The translations under genes were made by a program, and so were the position numbers. Positions 46,301 through 58,138 of a stretch of DNA of 64,000 bases are shown here, one piece after another. Source of the stretch: Epiperipatus broadwayi (taxonomy: Eukaryota > Onychophora > Udeonychophora > Euonychophora > Peripatidae); the NCBI GenBank assembly GCA_028023455.1, contig JAQFVV010012422.1, positions 9,400,337 through 9,464,336 of the forward strand. The letters run 5' to 3'. The stretch's first letter is position 1; each line of letters opens with the position of its first letter. The notes under the pieces are model-generated. The model worked only from the letters and a program-made list of their open reading frames with translations. It was not told the DNA's origin and ran no database searches.

Positions 46301-46440
46301 AATGTATAATTGTACACACATGCACGCATGCAAATTACTAATTTGTGCAAATTTTAAGAAAATTATTACATACAATGGTAAATGGATGAGAAATTAAGCA
46401 AGAATGAAGCAAGCATATATGCAACACTTCAATATGTAAT
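43320..46440. mobile_element. Unclassified 3.1-kb block, counterpart of 7265-10085
   Basis: Collinear with the unit 1 block. It includes a minus-strand open frame at 44065-44277 (SDALLVKSRNIPEAGDFHVE) that is partly deleted in unit 1, and the SGIGFSMVIGEV remnant at about 45430-45660. It has a 185-bp tandem duplication at 45656-46025, a 69-bp one at about 44993-45130 and a 24-bp one near 43814-43860. Product unknown. Confidence 0.5.
45656..46025. repeat. 185-bp tandem duplication
   Basis: ACAAACATATCTATTTCAAT begins at 45656 and again at 45841, followed by near-identical sequence. Unit 1 has one copy (from about 9476). Confidence 0.85.
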
Positions 46441-47394
46441 CTGTCAATTTAAAATTGACCATATATGATCTGATTCCACTTCAATAATTTTTATTACATA
46501 AAGTTATTGTAGCACACCTTTACTTTATTTGTTACACACAAATACCAAGTACATACATAACTTCTTATTTATTAATACAAAACATTATTATCAATAATAG
46601 AATACAAATCTATACATGACTATTATTTATTAAATATAAAATTAATTCAATTACAATATATATAAAAGTAGTTTTACATATAAGTAATTTTATTTGTGTT
46701 TTATTTAGGTATTTTTTGTATCTGTTCTTTAGATAGTCTTTATTTTTTTAATTCATATATATACACTTATTTATAAGGGACTTGAACTCAAACTTTCAAA
46801 CTTTTTACCACTATCTCATTTATTTTATACAATTGATACTCGTGACCATATATATATACATGTGAAAAAGATAAATGATCTCCAATATACATATTTTGTG
46901 CTAAACCAGCACTCATTAGTTGATCCAGTTAATCATCTCCAACACATATATACAATCACCGCTCATTTTATGTTAGGACAGGAAATCTTCAAACTTTAAT
47001 GGATAAGCTTCAATCTTCTCTACTCTTCAACCATTCAAATCATTAAAAATTCAGGGATGAAAATGCTCAAAGTTTTTGATGCCAATATTATTTTCATACC
47101 CATGTTGACCTTAGGTCAATCTGACCCCTCACACATAGGACCTTAATACATCCATTTAATTATATAGAAGAGAGATGGGTAGAATACAGGCTGAATATGT
47201 AATATTTAAATACTTGTATATTGTCTATACTAAATTTAATGTAATTATATGGAACTTGAGCTCAGTCTTTCAAATTCCTCACAGCTATCCAATCCATTTT
47301 ATACAAGTGACTCACATACATGTGATATACCTGATTTCAAGATACATATTTTGTGCTAAACCAGCACTTATCATGGTTCAGTTCACTATTTCCA

Positions 47395-47395
<1 letters not shown>

Positions 47396-47437
<42 letters not shown>

Positions 47438-47470
47438 GGTTGTAGTTATTTATATATATATATATATATA
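47396..47470. repeat. (AC)n/(AT)n compound microsatellite
   Basis: ACACAC then AT repeats, interrupted by ATGGTTGTAGTTATT, then more AT. It lies within an array monomer. Confidence 0.9.
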
Positions 47471-48195
47471 CACAATCATTGCCAGTTTATATTAAGATTG
47501 CACATCTTCAAACTTTAATGGACAATCTTCAAATCTTTTCATTCTCCAATTTTTCAATCATCCATATCATTGAAAATCTGAGCAAGAAATGCTCAAAGCC
47601 CTTGGTGATGCCAACATTATTGTCATATCCATGTTGGCCTTAAGTCAGTCTGGAGCTAACACATAGGGTCTTAATATGTCAATTTAATTATACAGAAAAG
47701 AGATGGGCAGAATACAGGCTGAATGTGTAATATCTAAATAGATATAAATTGTGTATACTAAAATTAATATAATTATAAGGGATTTGTACTCAGAGTTTCA
47801 AACTCCTCACAGGTATTCAATTCTTTTTATATAATTGATAAACATACCACATATATGTGAAAAAGATAAATGTTGTAAAATATGTGCATTTCATGCTGAA
47901 CCAGCTCTCATATACATGGATTTAAATTTTAAATATTCAACCTATAGTCTGACCATCCCTCTTCTGCATAATTTAAATGAACATATGTGTGAGGGGTCAG
48001 ATTAATTTAAGGTCAACATGGGTATGACAATAATATTGGCATCATCAAGGCTTTGAGCATTTTATTCTAAGATTTTCAATGATATGAATGGTTGAAGAGT
48101 TGGAGAGTCAAGAAACATGAGTTTGTCCATTAAAGTTTGAAGATTTGCTATTTTAATATAAACTGAGAAGTGATTGCATATATGTGTTAGAGATG

Positions 48196-48256
48196 GCAAT
48201 TTGGACCAACTGATGAGTGCTGGTTCAGCATGAAATATGTACATTGAAAATAATTT
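48196..48256 (+). ncRNA. Hammerhead ribozyme-like motif, inverted copy, unit 3
   Basis: CTGATGA at 48210-48216, helix II GTGCTG-GTT-CAGCAT, GAAA at 48232-48235. The core is intact, but the sequence after the expected cleavage site (GAAAATAA) does not pair with GGACCAA before the core, so helix I is broken. Confidence 0.5.
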
Positions 48257-48392
48257 ATTTTTTTCATATGTATGTGTTTAGGTGTATCAGTTGTATAAAA
48301 TGGACAGTTGTGAGGAGTATGAAAGCCTAAGTTCAAGTCACTTACAAATACATTAAATGAGTATACAGTACTTGTAATTAAATATTATATAT

Positions 48393-50160
48393 TGTACCGG
48401 GTTCATTCCATTGACGATCTTACTTACTCTTCATGCTTTGTTTAGCTGGGTAATAAATTTATAATCTTATTTAATTATAAATATTACGTGAACGAATGGG
48501 CACATTCAAGCAGAGTGGAGAATATTATTGATGGCCCGTACCATGCATAACACGATCACATTTCCAGACTGTGGCTCATCTCAACTGCTAGATTCAAATC
48601 CCTACTATCCAAACACTTTATTTGTTTCGGAGTAAACCCCTGGTGCCAGCTAGTCTAAAACTAACATGTTTGGACAGTAGGTCCATAATCCAGTGCTCGA
48701 AAAATCCCTTAACTAGCTCAGTCTATTTTTTAATTCAATAACAAGTTATTCCTTAACTAGTAGCACAAAGAATTGACCGGCAAATAAAGCTTTAAGTTTA
48801 AAAGACAGTTTATTTTAATTGACACTAATTATTAAAGTTTTAAACAACTTTAGATATTTTTTAATTAACATAAACATTTAAAGTACTTATATATGACCAC
48901 ACACACACATTTTAAATACACATAAAAATATAATCTATAATCTATCAACGGTAAATGACAAAGTATTATATAGTATGATAAATATTAAATATAAGGCATT
49001 CAAACCAACACATACATTAATAGTTCTTTATGCTTCGATAGAATTCCTTTACTACTGATCCAGGAGGCTTTATGGATGGCAATGACTACTTTGAATTTAT
49101 ACATGGAAATAATAAAGTTTATTAAATACCTAGGTTTTTGGAGCGTGGAGAGTTTGGTTGTTTGCTTATGTTTCCAGTGTGTTTCTGAATTGTTTTATTA
49201 CCAGCCGGCTGGAGATTCCTGTTGATTGACGATCCTGATTACTTCTTTTTTTTTAAGGTTGAGGATGGTTATTTATTTCGTGGCACTATTATTATTAAAA
49301 CAGTAGATACTCTGGTGGTTCTCACTTATTTGGTGGCTGTTACTTCATCTCAGGCAGAGTACTGGTATTTGGACAAGGTTTGAAGTTCATCATATGTTCC
49401 GATGAAGCTATTAACACTGCATGACTGATTGATGAATTGATCAAAACTAAAAAATGTTTTCTCAACTGTTCATTCTATACTGTTTTCTAAACTCAGCTGA
49501 ACTGCACTGTCCGATAAAAATTGACTATACCTAAGACATGCTGCCATTTTGATATCCTCCAGCTATATCTGTTGTTGAAGTTCTTTCTTTGTTTTAATTG
49601 CATTCCTTTGAGATAAGCTTTTAATCCTGTTGTTGGAGATATCAATTAGCATCCACCGTGAACGTGTTGTTTTAAATTTTTGATTAGTAGCCATCGCTGT
49701 GTTTTTGAATATAATTGTCCTTTATTACATTTTAGCACACACGTATTTGTGAAATGTTTATAATCACACATATATGTTTTATGAACAAGCATTCATCATT
49801 TACGCATATGTATATTTTAATCTAAACACTAGTTTAAAATTTTTTTTCTTTCTTCAACTTAAATAAAAAAAGATTTATATTTTTAAACTTTTAAGTTATA
49901 TTTCATCTGATATAATACTAAAAACTATTTACTTCTTTTATAAAACTTTTAACTTGATGCTTTAAATCAAACCCCCTCCCCTTCTAATTAATTAATTGTA
50001 ACTTTTATTTCAACAACACTTGGACTTTTAATTTTACGTTTACGAAAACAAACTGCAATAAAACTCTTAACTTTTAAATACTATTCTCTTTTAATGAAAG
50101 ACTTTTTTGTGTTAATAATTTTTAGATAAAATTATTATGTGCTAACACAATATTGGTACA
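48393..50160. mobile_element. 1.77-kb LTR-like insertion with inverted termini, unit 3
   Basis: It starts TGTACC at 48393 and ends GGTACA at 50160, a 6-bp inverted repeat with TG...CA ends. It is flanked by ATAT on both sides, a possible 4-bp target duplication in AT-rich DNA. Unit 1 (near 11415) and unit 2 lack it. No long frame was seen. It is not visibly related to the insertions at 25916 and 30638. Probably a solo LTR. Confidence 0.6.
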
Positions 50161-50239
50161 ATATATATGCATCCAATACATGCATATATTTAGTATATAT
50201 GAATCCTTAGGCTAGATTACCTATTATTATGCTGTAATA

Positions 50240-51561
50240 TAGCACTATCTGTAAAAGTTCACCCATGAAATTCTGGAGATTATTTTTACAAAATAAAAAC
50301 ATGTTTATCTCATTAATGCATAGAAGGATAATTAATAGATCAGTAGATAAAATCATACAATCTTCAATTTAATTTACCTCTGTTTACTCTCTTCCTGCAT
50401 TTTTAGTTATTTGATTGTTTGACTTTAGAAAACAATAGTTCCGAAGAGTTATGTACAGAAGAATAATTAATAAATTAGCAATCCAACAACCTTCAATTTA
50501 CAGTACAGTACTTCTATTTACTCTTGTCCTTGAATTTTTAATGACTGGTTAGTTTGACTTGTGAAAAGAATAGATCTGAAGAGATAAAAGTAGTAGTATG
50601 AAAGGAGAAATGCTCTGCTCTTAAAAGAAGTAATTTCAGTCTCATTAGTGGAAAATTGGTAAGAGAGACCAAGAGACTGTTCGTTAAAAAATATAAAATA
50701 AAAGGTTAAGGACTTATACAGGTTTGTCTAACTTAAATAATAATAATGATGATGGTGATGATGTGGTTATGTAGCAACTATGAAATATAAATAGATATCT
50801 AATGATTGTATAATTTCTTACTATATATATTGCAATTTATCTTATTAGTTTATATACATAATTCTTTTAAAAATATATGCACATATATTTATGGAAGATG
50901 TCATTAAGTTTGTCCATTTTTAATTGTCATATTTGACCATTAACTTTATTATTCATCAGCAATTCATATTTAGGTATGTAAAAAATAGCATCCTAATTAG
51001 ACATTGCAGGAAGTGACTACAGTTTTGTTGAATCAAACTCATGGACATTGATATTACAGACTTGCAGTGACAATTTTATTGATATGGACACATGGTACAG
51101 GATTAACCTGACAGTAAATCAAGTAAAGATGATGTGGTGAGGGTAAAATACTATTGCTGAAGTCGACAGTAATAATGTTTCTGATTGCCTACTATTCTGT
51201 TTATGCGAACAAGTTTTTTTTATATCAAATGCAGCAACAGATAGCAAAAGAAAATAGTTGTACTGCTACACTTAATCTATAAGAACGTAATTGAAGTGGT
51301 AAATAAATTATGTGAACCTATAAACTTGAATAAACATGAACAAGTAATGGAAAAATGAATAATTAATTTAGCCCATGACTTTCAAAATATATAAGATTAT
51401 AGGGATTAGCAATCATATTATTAGGTTATAGTGATTTTTTTTAATCATGATATATTATTGTTTAGTTACTACCGTGTGAATCTGAACAGAGCATGAATAT
51501 TTACTTTCATTAGATTATTATTAGTCTATAATAAATAAATGAGTAATATTTTGCTTTTTAG
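50240..51561 (+). other. Intron sequence upstream of exon A, unit 3
   Basis: Non-coding; holds the empty sites for the unit 2 LTR-like element (about 50830) and for the miniature insertion (51315-51327). Confidence 0.65.
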
Positions 51562-51696
51562 GATGCAGTTGTGATCCTCATGGGTCAGAGTCACCTACAT
51601 GCAATAGTGAGGGAAAATGTGTTTGCAAGAAAGGTTTTTCTGGAACAAGATGTGATACATGTGCAGACAACTGTTATGGATTTCCATATTGTTATC
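51562..51696 (+). CDS. Laminin EGF-like exon A, unit 3, with a ninth cysteine
   Basis: LE module CSCDPHGSESPTC... closing DNCYGFPYC. An extra Cys replaces Tyr two residues before the GF of the last loop, giving nine cysteines, so one would be unpaired or could form an interchain bond. Acceptor TTTTTAG, donor GTAATG, phase 1-1. It is otherwise close to unit 2 and has regained the common GFP where units 1 and 2 have RFP. Confidence 0.85.
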
Positions 51697-52190
51697 GTAA
51701 TGTTACATTTTTTATATTTTAATAATATTTTTAAACTATTGTGTTATGTAGTTTAGTTGTATTTGTATTTTTTTTCCAATTTATTTAAGTATAGGCATTT
51801 TGTCAAAGAAGGTAAGTATGCAAATTTAGATATGCAGAAAGTTAACATAATACTGTATAAAAATATGATTTCAAATACAGCACTAACATCAATTGAAAGT
51901 TTTTTCATAAAAATGTTTCAATATATACACAAATTTTTATCATTCACAGCACTTACTTATTACGTAATTATTGTCCAAAATAGTATTAGGAAAAAAATCA
52001 TAAATATAACGACAATATACAGTTAGTCATATCATATCTGGTTAATTTTTTATATCAGATGGCAGTGAAGATTTCAGGTTTTAAGTTTCATTCTCATTGA
52101 AAAAAAATCAGATTCATATTTTGCTTTCCTTAAGTAATCACTTTTTCAATATAGTTTATATTTTGCATAAAGAATATTCAGAAATATATA
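51697..52190 (+). other. Intron after exon A, unit 3
   Basis: Non-coding, closely aligned with 13069-13560 and 28565-28980. The open frame at 51757-52026 is intron homologous to stop-bearing sequence in the other units. Confidence 0.6.
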
Positions 52191-52338
52191 TTAACATAGA
52201 TTAATATATATATGTGCTCTGCGCACAGATAATGAAGCTATTGAACATAAGTAAAATTATCAAAAGTTACTGCCAAGCGCTTTCGGGACAGTTTGTAGTC
52301 CCATATTTATGGTGACTTGTATTTGGTTAACCTAGATT
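52191..52338 (-). mobile_element. 124-bp PLE 3'-end insertion with 12-bp target duplication
   Basis: ttaacatagatt (52191-52202) and ttaacctagatt (52327-52338) flank 124 bp absent from units 1 and 2. The insert contains GCCAAGCGCTTTCG (52272-52285), identical to the motif in the PLE 3' UTR at 5961-5974, and a potential hairpin GGGAC-N8-GTCCC on the minus strand. It is probably an extremely 5'-truncated PLE copy. Confidence 0.7.
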
Positions 52339-53144
52339 GTAAATGTAGATTTGTATTTACTAGAAATTTCTTTTTCTAATTAAAGCAAAAGCCATTTTTT
52401 GAAGACACAAATAGATTTTAAAATATTTACTATTTTTTTTCTAATTGGTGGATAATTATAAAAAATATATTTTATTAGATATTAAAATGCCTAAAAAATT
52501 ATTGCAGTGATATGTAATAAGTATTCAATTGGGCACTGATTTAAAATTACATTTATCAACTTCATTTAAGATATAATGCTTTAAAATTTTTAAATACATA
52601 TACAAAATTAATCATACTGTCTCAAAAAGATGCACTAGACAATTTTGCAGTCAAAAATTTAGAAATTTGTTTAGATGTGCTATACATTGACAATCAGAAT
52701 AGGGCTCAAGTATTTGAATCTGAAATTGATAAAGATTTTAAAAGTATTTTGCAATATAAAACAAATCATTATTTGATTAGATAAAGGATGACCATTTAAT
52801 TAAAATTTAAATGATTTTATGCTAAATTTGTCATTTTAGAAAATTACTGAATTGAATTTTTAAGTTTTGAAACAGGTAATTTAAGGTAGGGCAATATATG
52901 AAGATGATTAGTAATTATAATATTGATAATGAATAATCTTTCCATTTATGTTAATGTTAAATTGTTTTGTGTTTTACTGCAATCATGATTACAGATAAGT
53001 GATCACTATATTGAGTTATAGTAATTTTTTCGTTGTTGTATAATTATCATGTGCTTTTAGCACATAATTTGAATATTTATTTCCATGAATAACAAAATTT
53101 AAATTTATGATAAATAGATTTGTTAATGAATTTTTTCCTTTTAG

Positions 53145-53279
53145 CATGTAATTGTCATCCATCTGGTTCAGACTCTCCTAGGTGTAATAGTGAGGGGCAG
53201 TGTTATTGCAAGAGGGGTGTTTCTGGAACAAAATGCGATACATGTGCAACTAACCATTTTGGATTTCCACATTGTCAAC
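53145..53279 (+). CDS. Laminin EGF-like exon B, unit 3, first copy
   Basis: LE module CNCHPSGSDSPRCNSEGQC..., eight cysteines, FGFPHC end. Acceptor CCTTTTAG, donor GTAATG, phase 1-1. Its protein sequence is identical to the second B exon 879 bp downstream; the DNA differs by a few silent changes. Confidence 0.9.
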
Positions 53280-54023
53280 GTAATGTTGCATTTTTTTATT
53301 TTAATAATTTCTTTTAATTACTGCATTTGTAGTGTAGTTAAATTTGTAAATTTTAGAATTTATTGAAGTATAGTGTGTCATTAAAGAAAATAAATATGCT
53401 GGTATAGAAAGTTAATTTAATACTGTATAAAAGTGTGATTTCAAAAGTAATGTTTATGCAAGTGTTTAACTTTCACTGTTATAGGTAAGCAAAGATATTT
53501 AATATTATATTAATAAGTAATTAATATCCAAAATGATTAAAAATGAATTCATAATAACTTTCATGATTTAGGATCAATAATTATGTTATGTCTATTTAAC
53601 ATTTTTAATGTAGAATAAGACCATGATTGCAGGATAACCATAAAATAAAAAATGATAAACTTAAAGTAAATTTTCCTAAATAATAAAATGGTTAATTTTT
53701 ATTATTATATTCTAAATAAATATTGTAGCTATATAATCATTTTTTATTTGTGTAAACTTTAAAAGTCATTTATTATTTTTATTATTTTTAGTATATTTTC
53801 ATTTAATTCATAATGCTTTAAAATTTTTGAATAAATTGGGAAATGAATTTTTTATTCTTAACAACAATGCAAAGATGAAATTACATGTAAATATGTAAAA
53901 AACAAAAATAGTGATTACAGAAACAATATCTGATGACCAACATCCTTTTTGTACTTATTTTTTATTTAATATAATTAAATATACAATAAATAGATTTGTT
54001 AATGAGTTTTTTTTTTTTTTTAG
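53280..54023 (+). other. Intron between the two B exons, unit 3
   Basis: Short 744-bp non-coding intron. It is a truncated tandem copy of the intron that follows the second B exon; a T-run and TAG close it. Confidence 0.65.
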
Positions 54024-54158
54024 CATGTAATTGCCATCCATCTGGTTCAGACTCTCCTAGGTGTAATAGTGAGGGGCAGTGTTATTGCAAGAGGGGTGTT
54101 TCTGGAACAAAATGTGATACATGTGCAACTAACCATTTTGGATTTCCACATTGTCAAC
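54024..54158 (+). CDS. Laminin EGF-like exon B, unit 3, second copy
   Basis: The same predicted module as the copy at 53145. The acceptor is an unusually pure T tract of about 16 bases ending TAG; donor GTAATG; phase 1-1. B is duplicated only in unit 3, so this is a unit-specific expansion by one module (45 residues). Confidence 0.9.
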
Positions 54159-55413
54159 GTAATGTTGCATTTTTTTACTTTAATAATTTCTTTTAATTAC
54201 TGCATTTGTAGTGTAGTTATGTTTGTAATTTTTAGAATTTATTCAAGTATAGTGTGTCATTAAAAAAAAATGCCGATACAGAAAGTTAATTAAATACTAT
54301 ATAAAAGTGTGATTTCAAAAATAATGTTTACACAAGTGTTTACCTTTCACTGTTATAGGTAAGCAAAAACATTTAATATTATATTAATAAATAATTAATA
54401 TCCAAAGTGATTTAAAAAAAATCATAATATATTTTAGGATTTAGGATCAATAATCATGTCATGTCTATTTAACATTTTTAGTACTATTGTAAGACCATGA
54501 ATGCAGGATAACCATAGCATGAAAAATGATAAACTTAAACTAAATTTTTCTTAATAATAAAATGGTTAATTTTTATTATTATATTCTAAGTAAATATTGT
54601 AGCTATATAATCCTTTTTTTACTTAAATAAACTTTAAAAGTTATTTATTATTTTCATTATCATTAGTACTTTTTCATTTAAAGCATAATGCTTTATAATT
54701 TTTGAATAAATTGGGATATGAATTTTTTTAATCTTAAAAACAATGCAAAGATGAAATTACATGTAAATATGTAAAAGAGAAAAATAGTGATTACAGAAAC
54801 AATATCTGACCAGAAATCTTTTTCTACTTATTTTTTATTTCATGGATCATTAATTAAAAATAAATTATTAAGTAATCATGTATCTTTGCAATCAGAATTT
54901 TGAATACTCATTTAGATGCATGATATGTTGAAATTAACAATGATTAAGCTTTGATTTGCCTATAGCTGTAGATTGATGCATAAATTGGATAACAAAAAAG
55001 CAAAATAGGCAAGCTATTATTGAATTTTGATTGTGGTGTTAACAATTGCTGTAAAGGTAGCTTGAAGTTCCGAAAAAATTAAGGAAAAAAACTGATCAGT
55101 TAAGAGAGAGAAAGTTACAATACAAGTGATATAATGTTTATTTTCTCATCTTACAAAAATATTGAATCAAATTTGAAGATGAAGGCAGTATGTAAAAAAT
55201 GAATGCTAATAATGATGATGATACATAGTTTGAATTTTAGGTTATCTTATGCATAGCCTTATATTTTATTCCATGTATAAAGCTCACTTAACATTCATTA
55301 TATTAGATTATATTTTTTGTTTGCTTATCATAATACTTTATTATTCAGTTATTAATTTGTGTTTCTGGGCAAAGGTTTTGAATATTTATCTTTATAAGGA
55401 CCTTAATGTAATT
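54159..55413 (+). other. Intron before dead exon D, unit 3
   Basis: Non-coding; the uninterrupted reference for the site (near 54600) where unit 2 carries the 1.6-kb LTR-like insertion. Confidence 0.6.
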
Positions 55414-55557
55414 CAATGCATCATCACTTTAATAGGTCATGAGAAGTATTAACTGTCATTTTTTGGGTGCAATTTCAACTCCTTGCAATGCATCATCAAT
55501 TTAATATGTCATGAGAAGTATTAACTGTCATTTTTTGGGTGCAATTTCAACTCCTTG
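55414..55557. repeat. 72-bp tandem duplication over the start of dead exon D
   Basis: CAATGCATCATCA occurs at 55414 and 55486, with both copies running through the former exon start (GTATTAACTGTCATTTTTTG). It duplicates the would-be acceptor region and the first quarter of the module. Confidence 0.85.
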
Positions 55558-55647
55558 CAATAGTGAAGGAAGTGTGAATATTGAGTTTTACCTGAGCAAA
55601 ATGTGATGCATTTGCAATCAGCTCTTATATATTTCCAAATTGTCAAG
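55519..55647 (+). pseudogene. Dead laminin EGF-like exon D, unit 3
   Basis: The most decayed D copy: small deletions shift the frame after GEGS-like sequence, a TGA follows, and it has the lost donor GATAATG shared with units 1 and 2. It still carries AAATGTGATGCATTTGC, the trace of the Lys-Cys-Asp-Ala segment. Confidence 0.8.
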
Positions 55648-56793
55648 ATAATGTCTCATTTTAATAAATTTTAAAAATTTTATTTTATGCAATTTAGCTA
55701 GATTTGTATTTTTTGACATTTATGAATATTTCAATGGAAAGTAGATATTTTTTTCAAAAACTTTTATATAAAAATTGGAAATGCATGGTTAATTTAATGT
55801 TGCCTAAAACATGATCCATGAAACAAATGATTCATTAATTATAATATTTTATAAAAAAGAATATTATATTCATAATTTTTTTTTATTCACAGTTAAATTT
55901 AAACAAAGTTGTTTAATATATGATTAAATAATCAATATCCAAAATACCATTAGAAAATAAATCATAATAAATTTGATTGTTTTGGACTAGTAATTACAAG
56001 ACACATCTAATTAATGTTTTTACCAATGTCACTGAATTGTTCAATCATTAGTTTTCTATGTTATTAAAAAAAGTCTAATATTCTTCATATTTTAAATAAT
56101 CAGTGTTTAAACATATTTTAGATTTTGTCAAAAAAAATATTTATAAAAAATATGTTGATGAAATTTACAAATCTAGTTTATTATTTTTTAGATGTTATTT
56201 TGATATCTTTTTTTTAAACTGAGTAAAAGCCACTTTTTCAAGAAATAAATGTGACATTAAATAGCAATAATAAATTCTTCTGTCATAGTGCACAATTATC
56301 AAAAAAAGGTAAAATGATCAACAATATATCAAAAATATATTTTACTAAATAAAATAAAATATTTAAAATTTATAAGTTTTCTGAATTTTAAAAAGAAACT
56401 AAAGAAAAAACCAAGCCTGTACTTTATTGGATATGACATGAACATTCACTTTAAGTACAAAATGTATAATATTATGTTTTTAATATTACAAAGTTATTGA
56501 ATTAAATTTTAAGATGAAGGCAATATATATATGTCTGCTAATGATGGTACTGATGTATGGATTAGATTTAGGTTAACTAACACATTATTTTGTGTTTTAC
56601 TGTAGTTATAAAGCCATAGGGATTAATAATTATTACATTAGATTATAGCCATTTTCTGTTTATCATAGTTCTTTATTGAGTAATTATTAATATGTGTCTT
56701 AGGTGAAGATTTTGAATAATTATCTTCCATAAGAATCTTAATATAATTCATTGCACAATCATTTGAGTAAGTAATGATGAATATTTTTTTTAG
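55648..56793 (+). other. Intron between dead exon D and exon C, unit 3
   Basis: Non-coding and almost collinear with 33245-34396 of unit 2. Confidence 0.6.
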
Positions 56794-56928
56794 CATGTCA
56801 CTGTCATACTAGTGGATCAAAATCAGCTACTTGCAATTATGACGGGAAGTGTGAATGCCATGAAGGTTTTACTGGAGCAAAATGTGATGCATGTGCAAAC
56901 AGATTTCATAAATTTCCAAATTGCCAAC
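56794..56928 (+). CDS. Laminin EGF-like exon C, unit 3, first copy
   Basis: LE module identical in protein to 34397-34531 (CHCHTSGSKSATC, eight cysteines). Its donor is GTAAGG, the only exon here with G at intron position +5, which should make it the strongest donor of the set. Phase 1-1. Confidence 0.88.
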
Positions 56929-58003
56929 GTAAGGTTATATATTTTTAAATTTCTACTGTATGCAATTTAACTGACTTGTTAAAATATGTATGACTATTTC
57001 AGATAAAAATAATTTAAAAAAAAAAAAATCATTTTGGTAAAAATTTGGAATGTATGGTTAATTTAATATTGCATAAAACATAATTCATGAAATAAATGAA
57101 TCATTATTGTCTTCCAAAATATTTCTCAATCATAAGAACATTTAAAGAAAATTATTTACTATATTATTAAATAATTATTTTCAAAATGTGATTAGAAAAT
57201 AAATCATAATAAATTTGATCATTTTGGAGTAATATTCACAAGACACATCTAGTTTTTTTTTTAATTAATGTCTATGAATTTTTCAATTATTAATTTCCTG
57301 TGTTATTAAAAAAAAGATCTAATTTTCTTCATATTTTTAAATATCAGTGGTTCAACATATTTTAGATTTTGTCAAAAAAAAAAATCTATAAAAGATATGT
57401 TGATGAAGTTTATAAATCTAGTTTATTATTTTTTAGATGTTGTTTTTCAATAAATAAGTGTGATATTAAATATCAGTAACAAATTCTTCTGTAATAGTGC
57501 ACAATTATAAAAAAAAGTAAAATGATCAACAATATATCTAAAATATATTTTATTAAACAAAATAAAATATTTAAAATTTATAAGTTTTCTAAATTAAAAA
57601 AAAAAAGTAAAGAAAAAAACAAGCCTGTACTTTATTGGATATGGCATGAACATTCACTTTAAGTACAAAATGTATAATATTATGTTTTTCATATTACAAA
57701 GTTATTGAATTAAATTTTAAGATGAAGGCAGTATATAAATATGTCGGCTAATAATGATGTTGATGTATGGATTAGATTTAGGCTAAGTAACACATTATTT
57801 TGCGTTTTACTGTACTTATAAAGCTATAGGGATTAATAATTATTACATTAGATTATAGCCATTTTCTGTTTATCATAGTTCTTTATTGAGTAATTATTAA
57901 TATGTGTTTTAAGTGAGGATTTTGAATAATTATCTTCCATAAGAATCTTAATATAATTCATGGCACAATCATTTGAGTAAGTAATGATGAATATTTTTTT
58001 TAG
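56929..58003 (+). other. Intron between the two C exons, unit 3
   Basis: Non-coding, near-identical to 34532-35603. Confidence 0.7.
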
Positions 58004-58138
58004 CATGTCATTGTCATCCTAGTGGTTCAAAATCAGCTACTTGCAATTATGAAGGGAAGTGTGAATGCCATGAAGGTTTTACTGGAGCAAAATGTGATGC
58101 ATGTGCAAACAGCTTTCATAAATTTCCAAATTGCCAAC
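58004..58138 (+). CDS. Laminin EGF-like exon C, unit 3, second copy
   Basis: LE module CHCHPSGSKSATC...SFHKFPNC, eight cysteines, apparently identical in DNA to 35604-35738. Acceptor TTTTTTTTAG, donor GTAATG, phase 1-1. It is the last exon in the window; the trailing C would complete an Arg or Pro codon with an exon beyond 64000. Confidence 0.88.

Larger units (their letters stand above)
46760..48392 (-). repeat. Hammerhead-bearing pseudo-LTR array, unit 3 (three minus monomers, one inverted)
   Basis: Ribozyme positions are about 46903 (CTAATGA core change), 47357 (core lost) and 47900 (core lost) in minus orientation, then 48210 in plus. The middle monomer has been stretched by an AC/AT microsatellite at 47396-47470. 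Same architecture as unit 2. Confidence 0.65.
42960..50240 (-). mobile_element. 5' LTR of decayed LTR retrotransposon with nested insertions, unit 3
   Basis: Pieces at 42960-43320, 46440-46760 and 50161-50240 align with the 3' LTR. Between them are the block shared with unit 1, the hammerhead array and the LTR-like insertion at 48393. Confidence 0.5.

Noticed and set aside
47175-47495. 106-residue frame ending in alternating Ile-Tyr
   Set aside because: The repeat is the (AT)n microsatellite and the rest is array monomer sequence.
48580-48610. Possible tRNA-like T-loop (GATTCAAATCCC)
   Set aside because: No matching acceptor, D or anticodon arms found nearby.
49741-49810. Sequence resembling a minus-strand hammerhead (ATGATGAATGCTTGTTCAT)
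   Set aside because: Core positions on both strands are altered and it lies inside an unrelated LTR-like insertion; likely chance.
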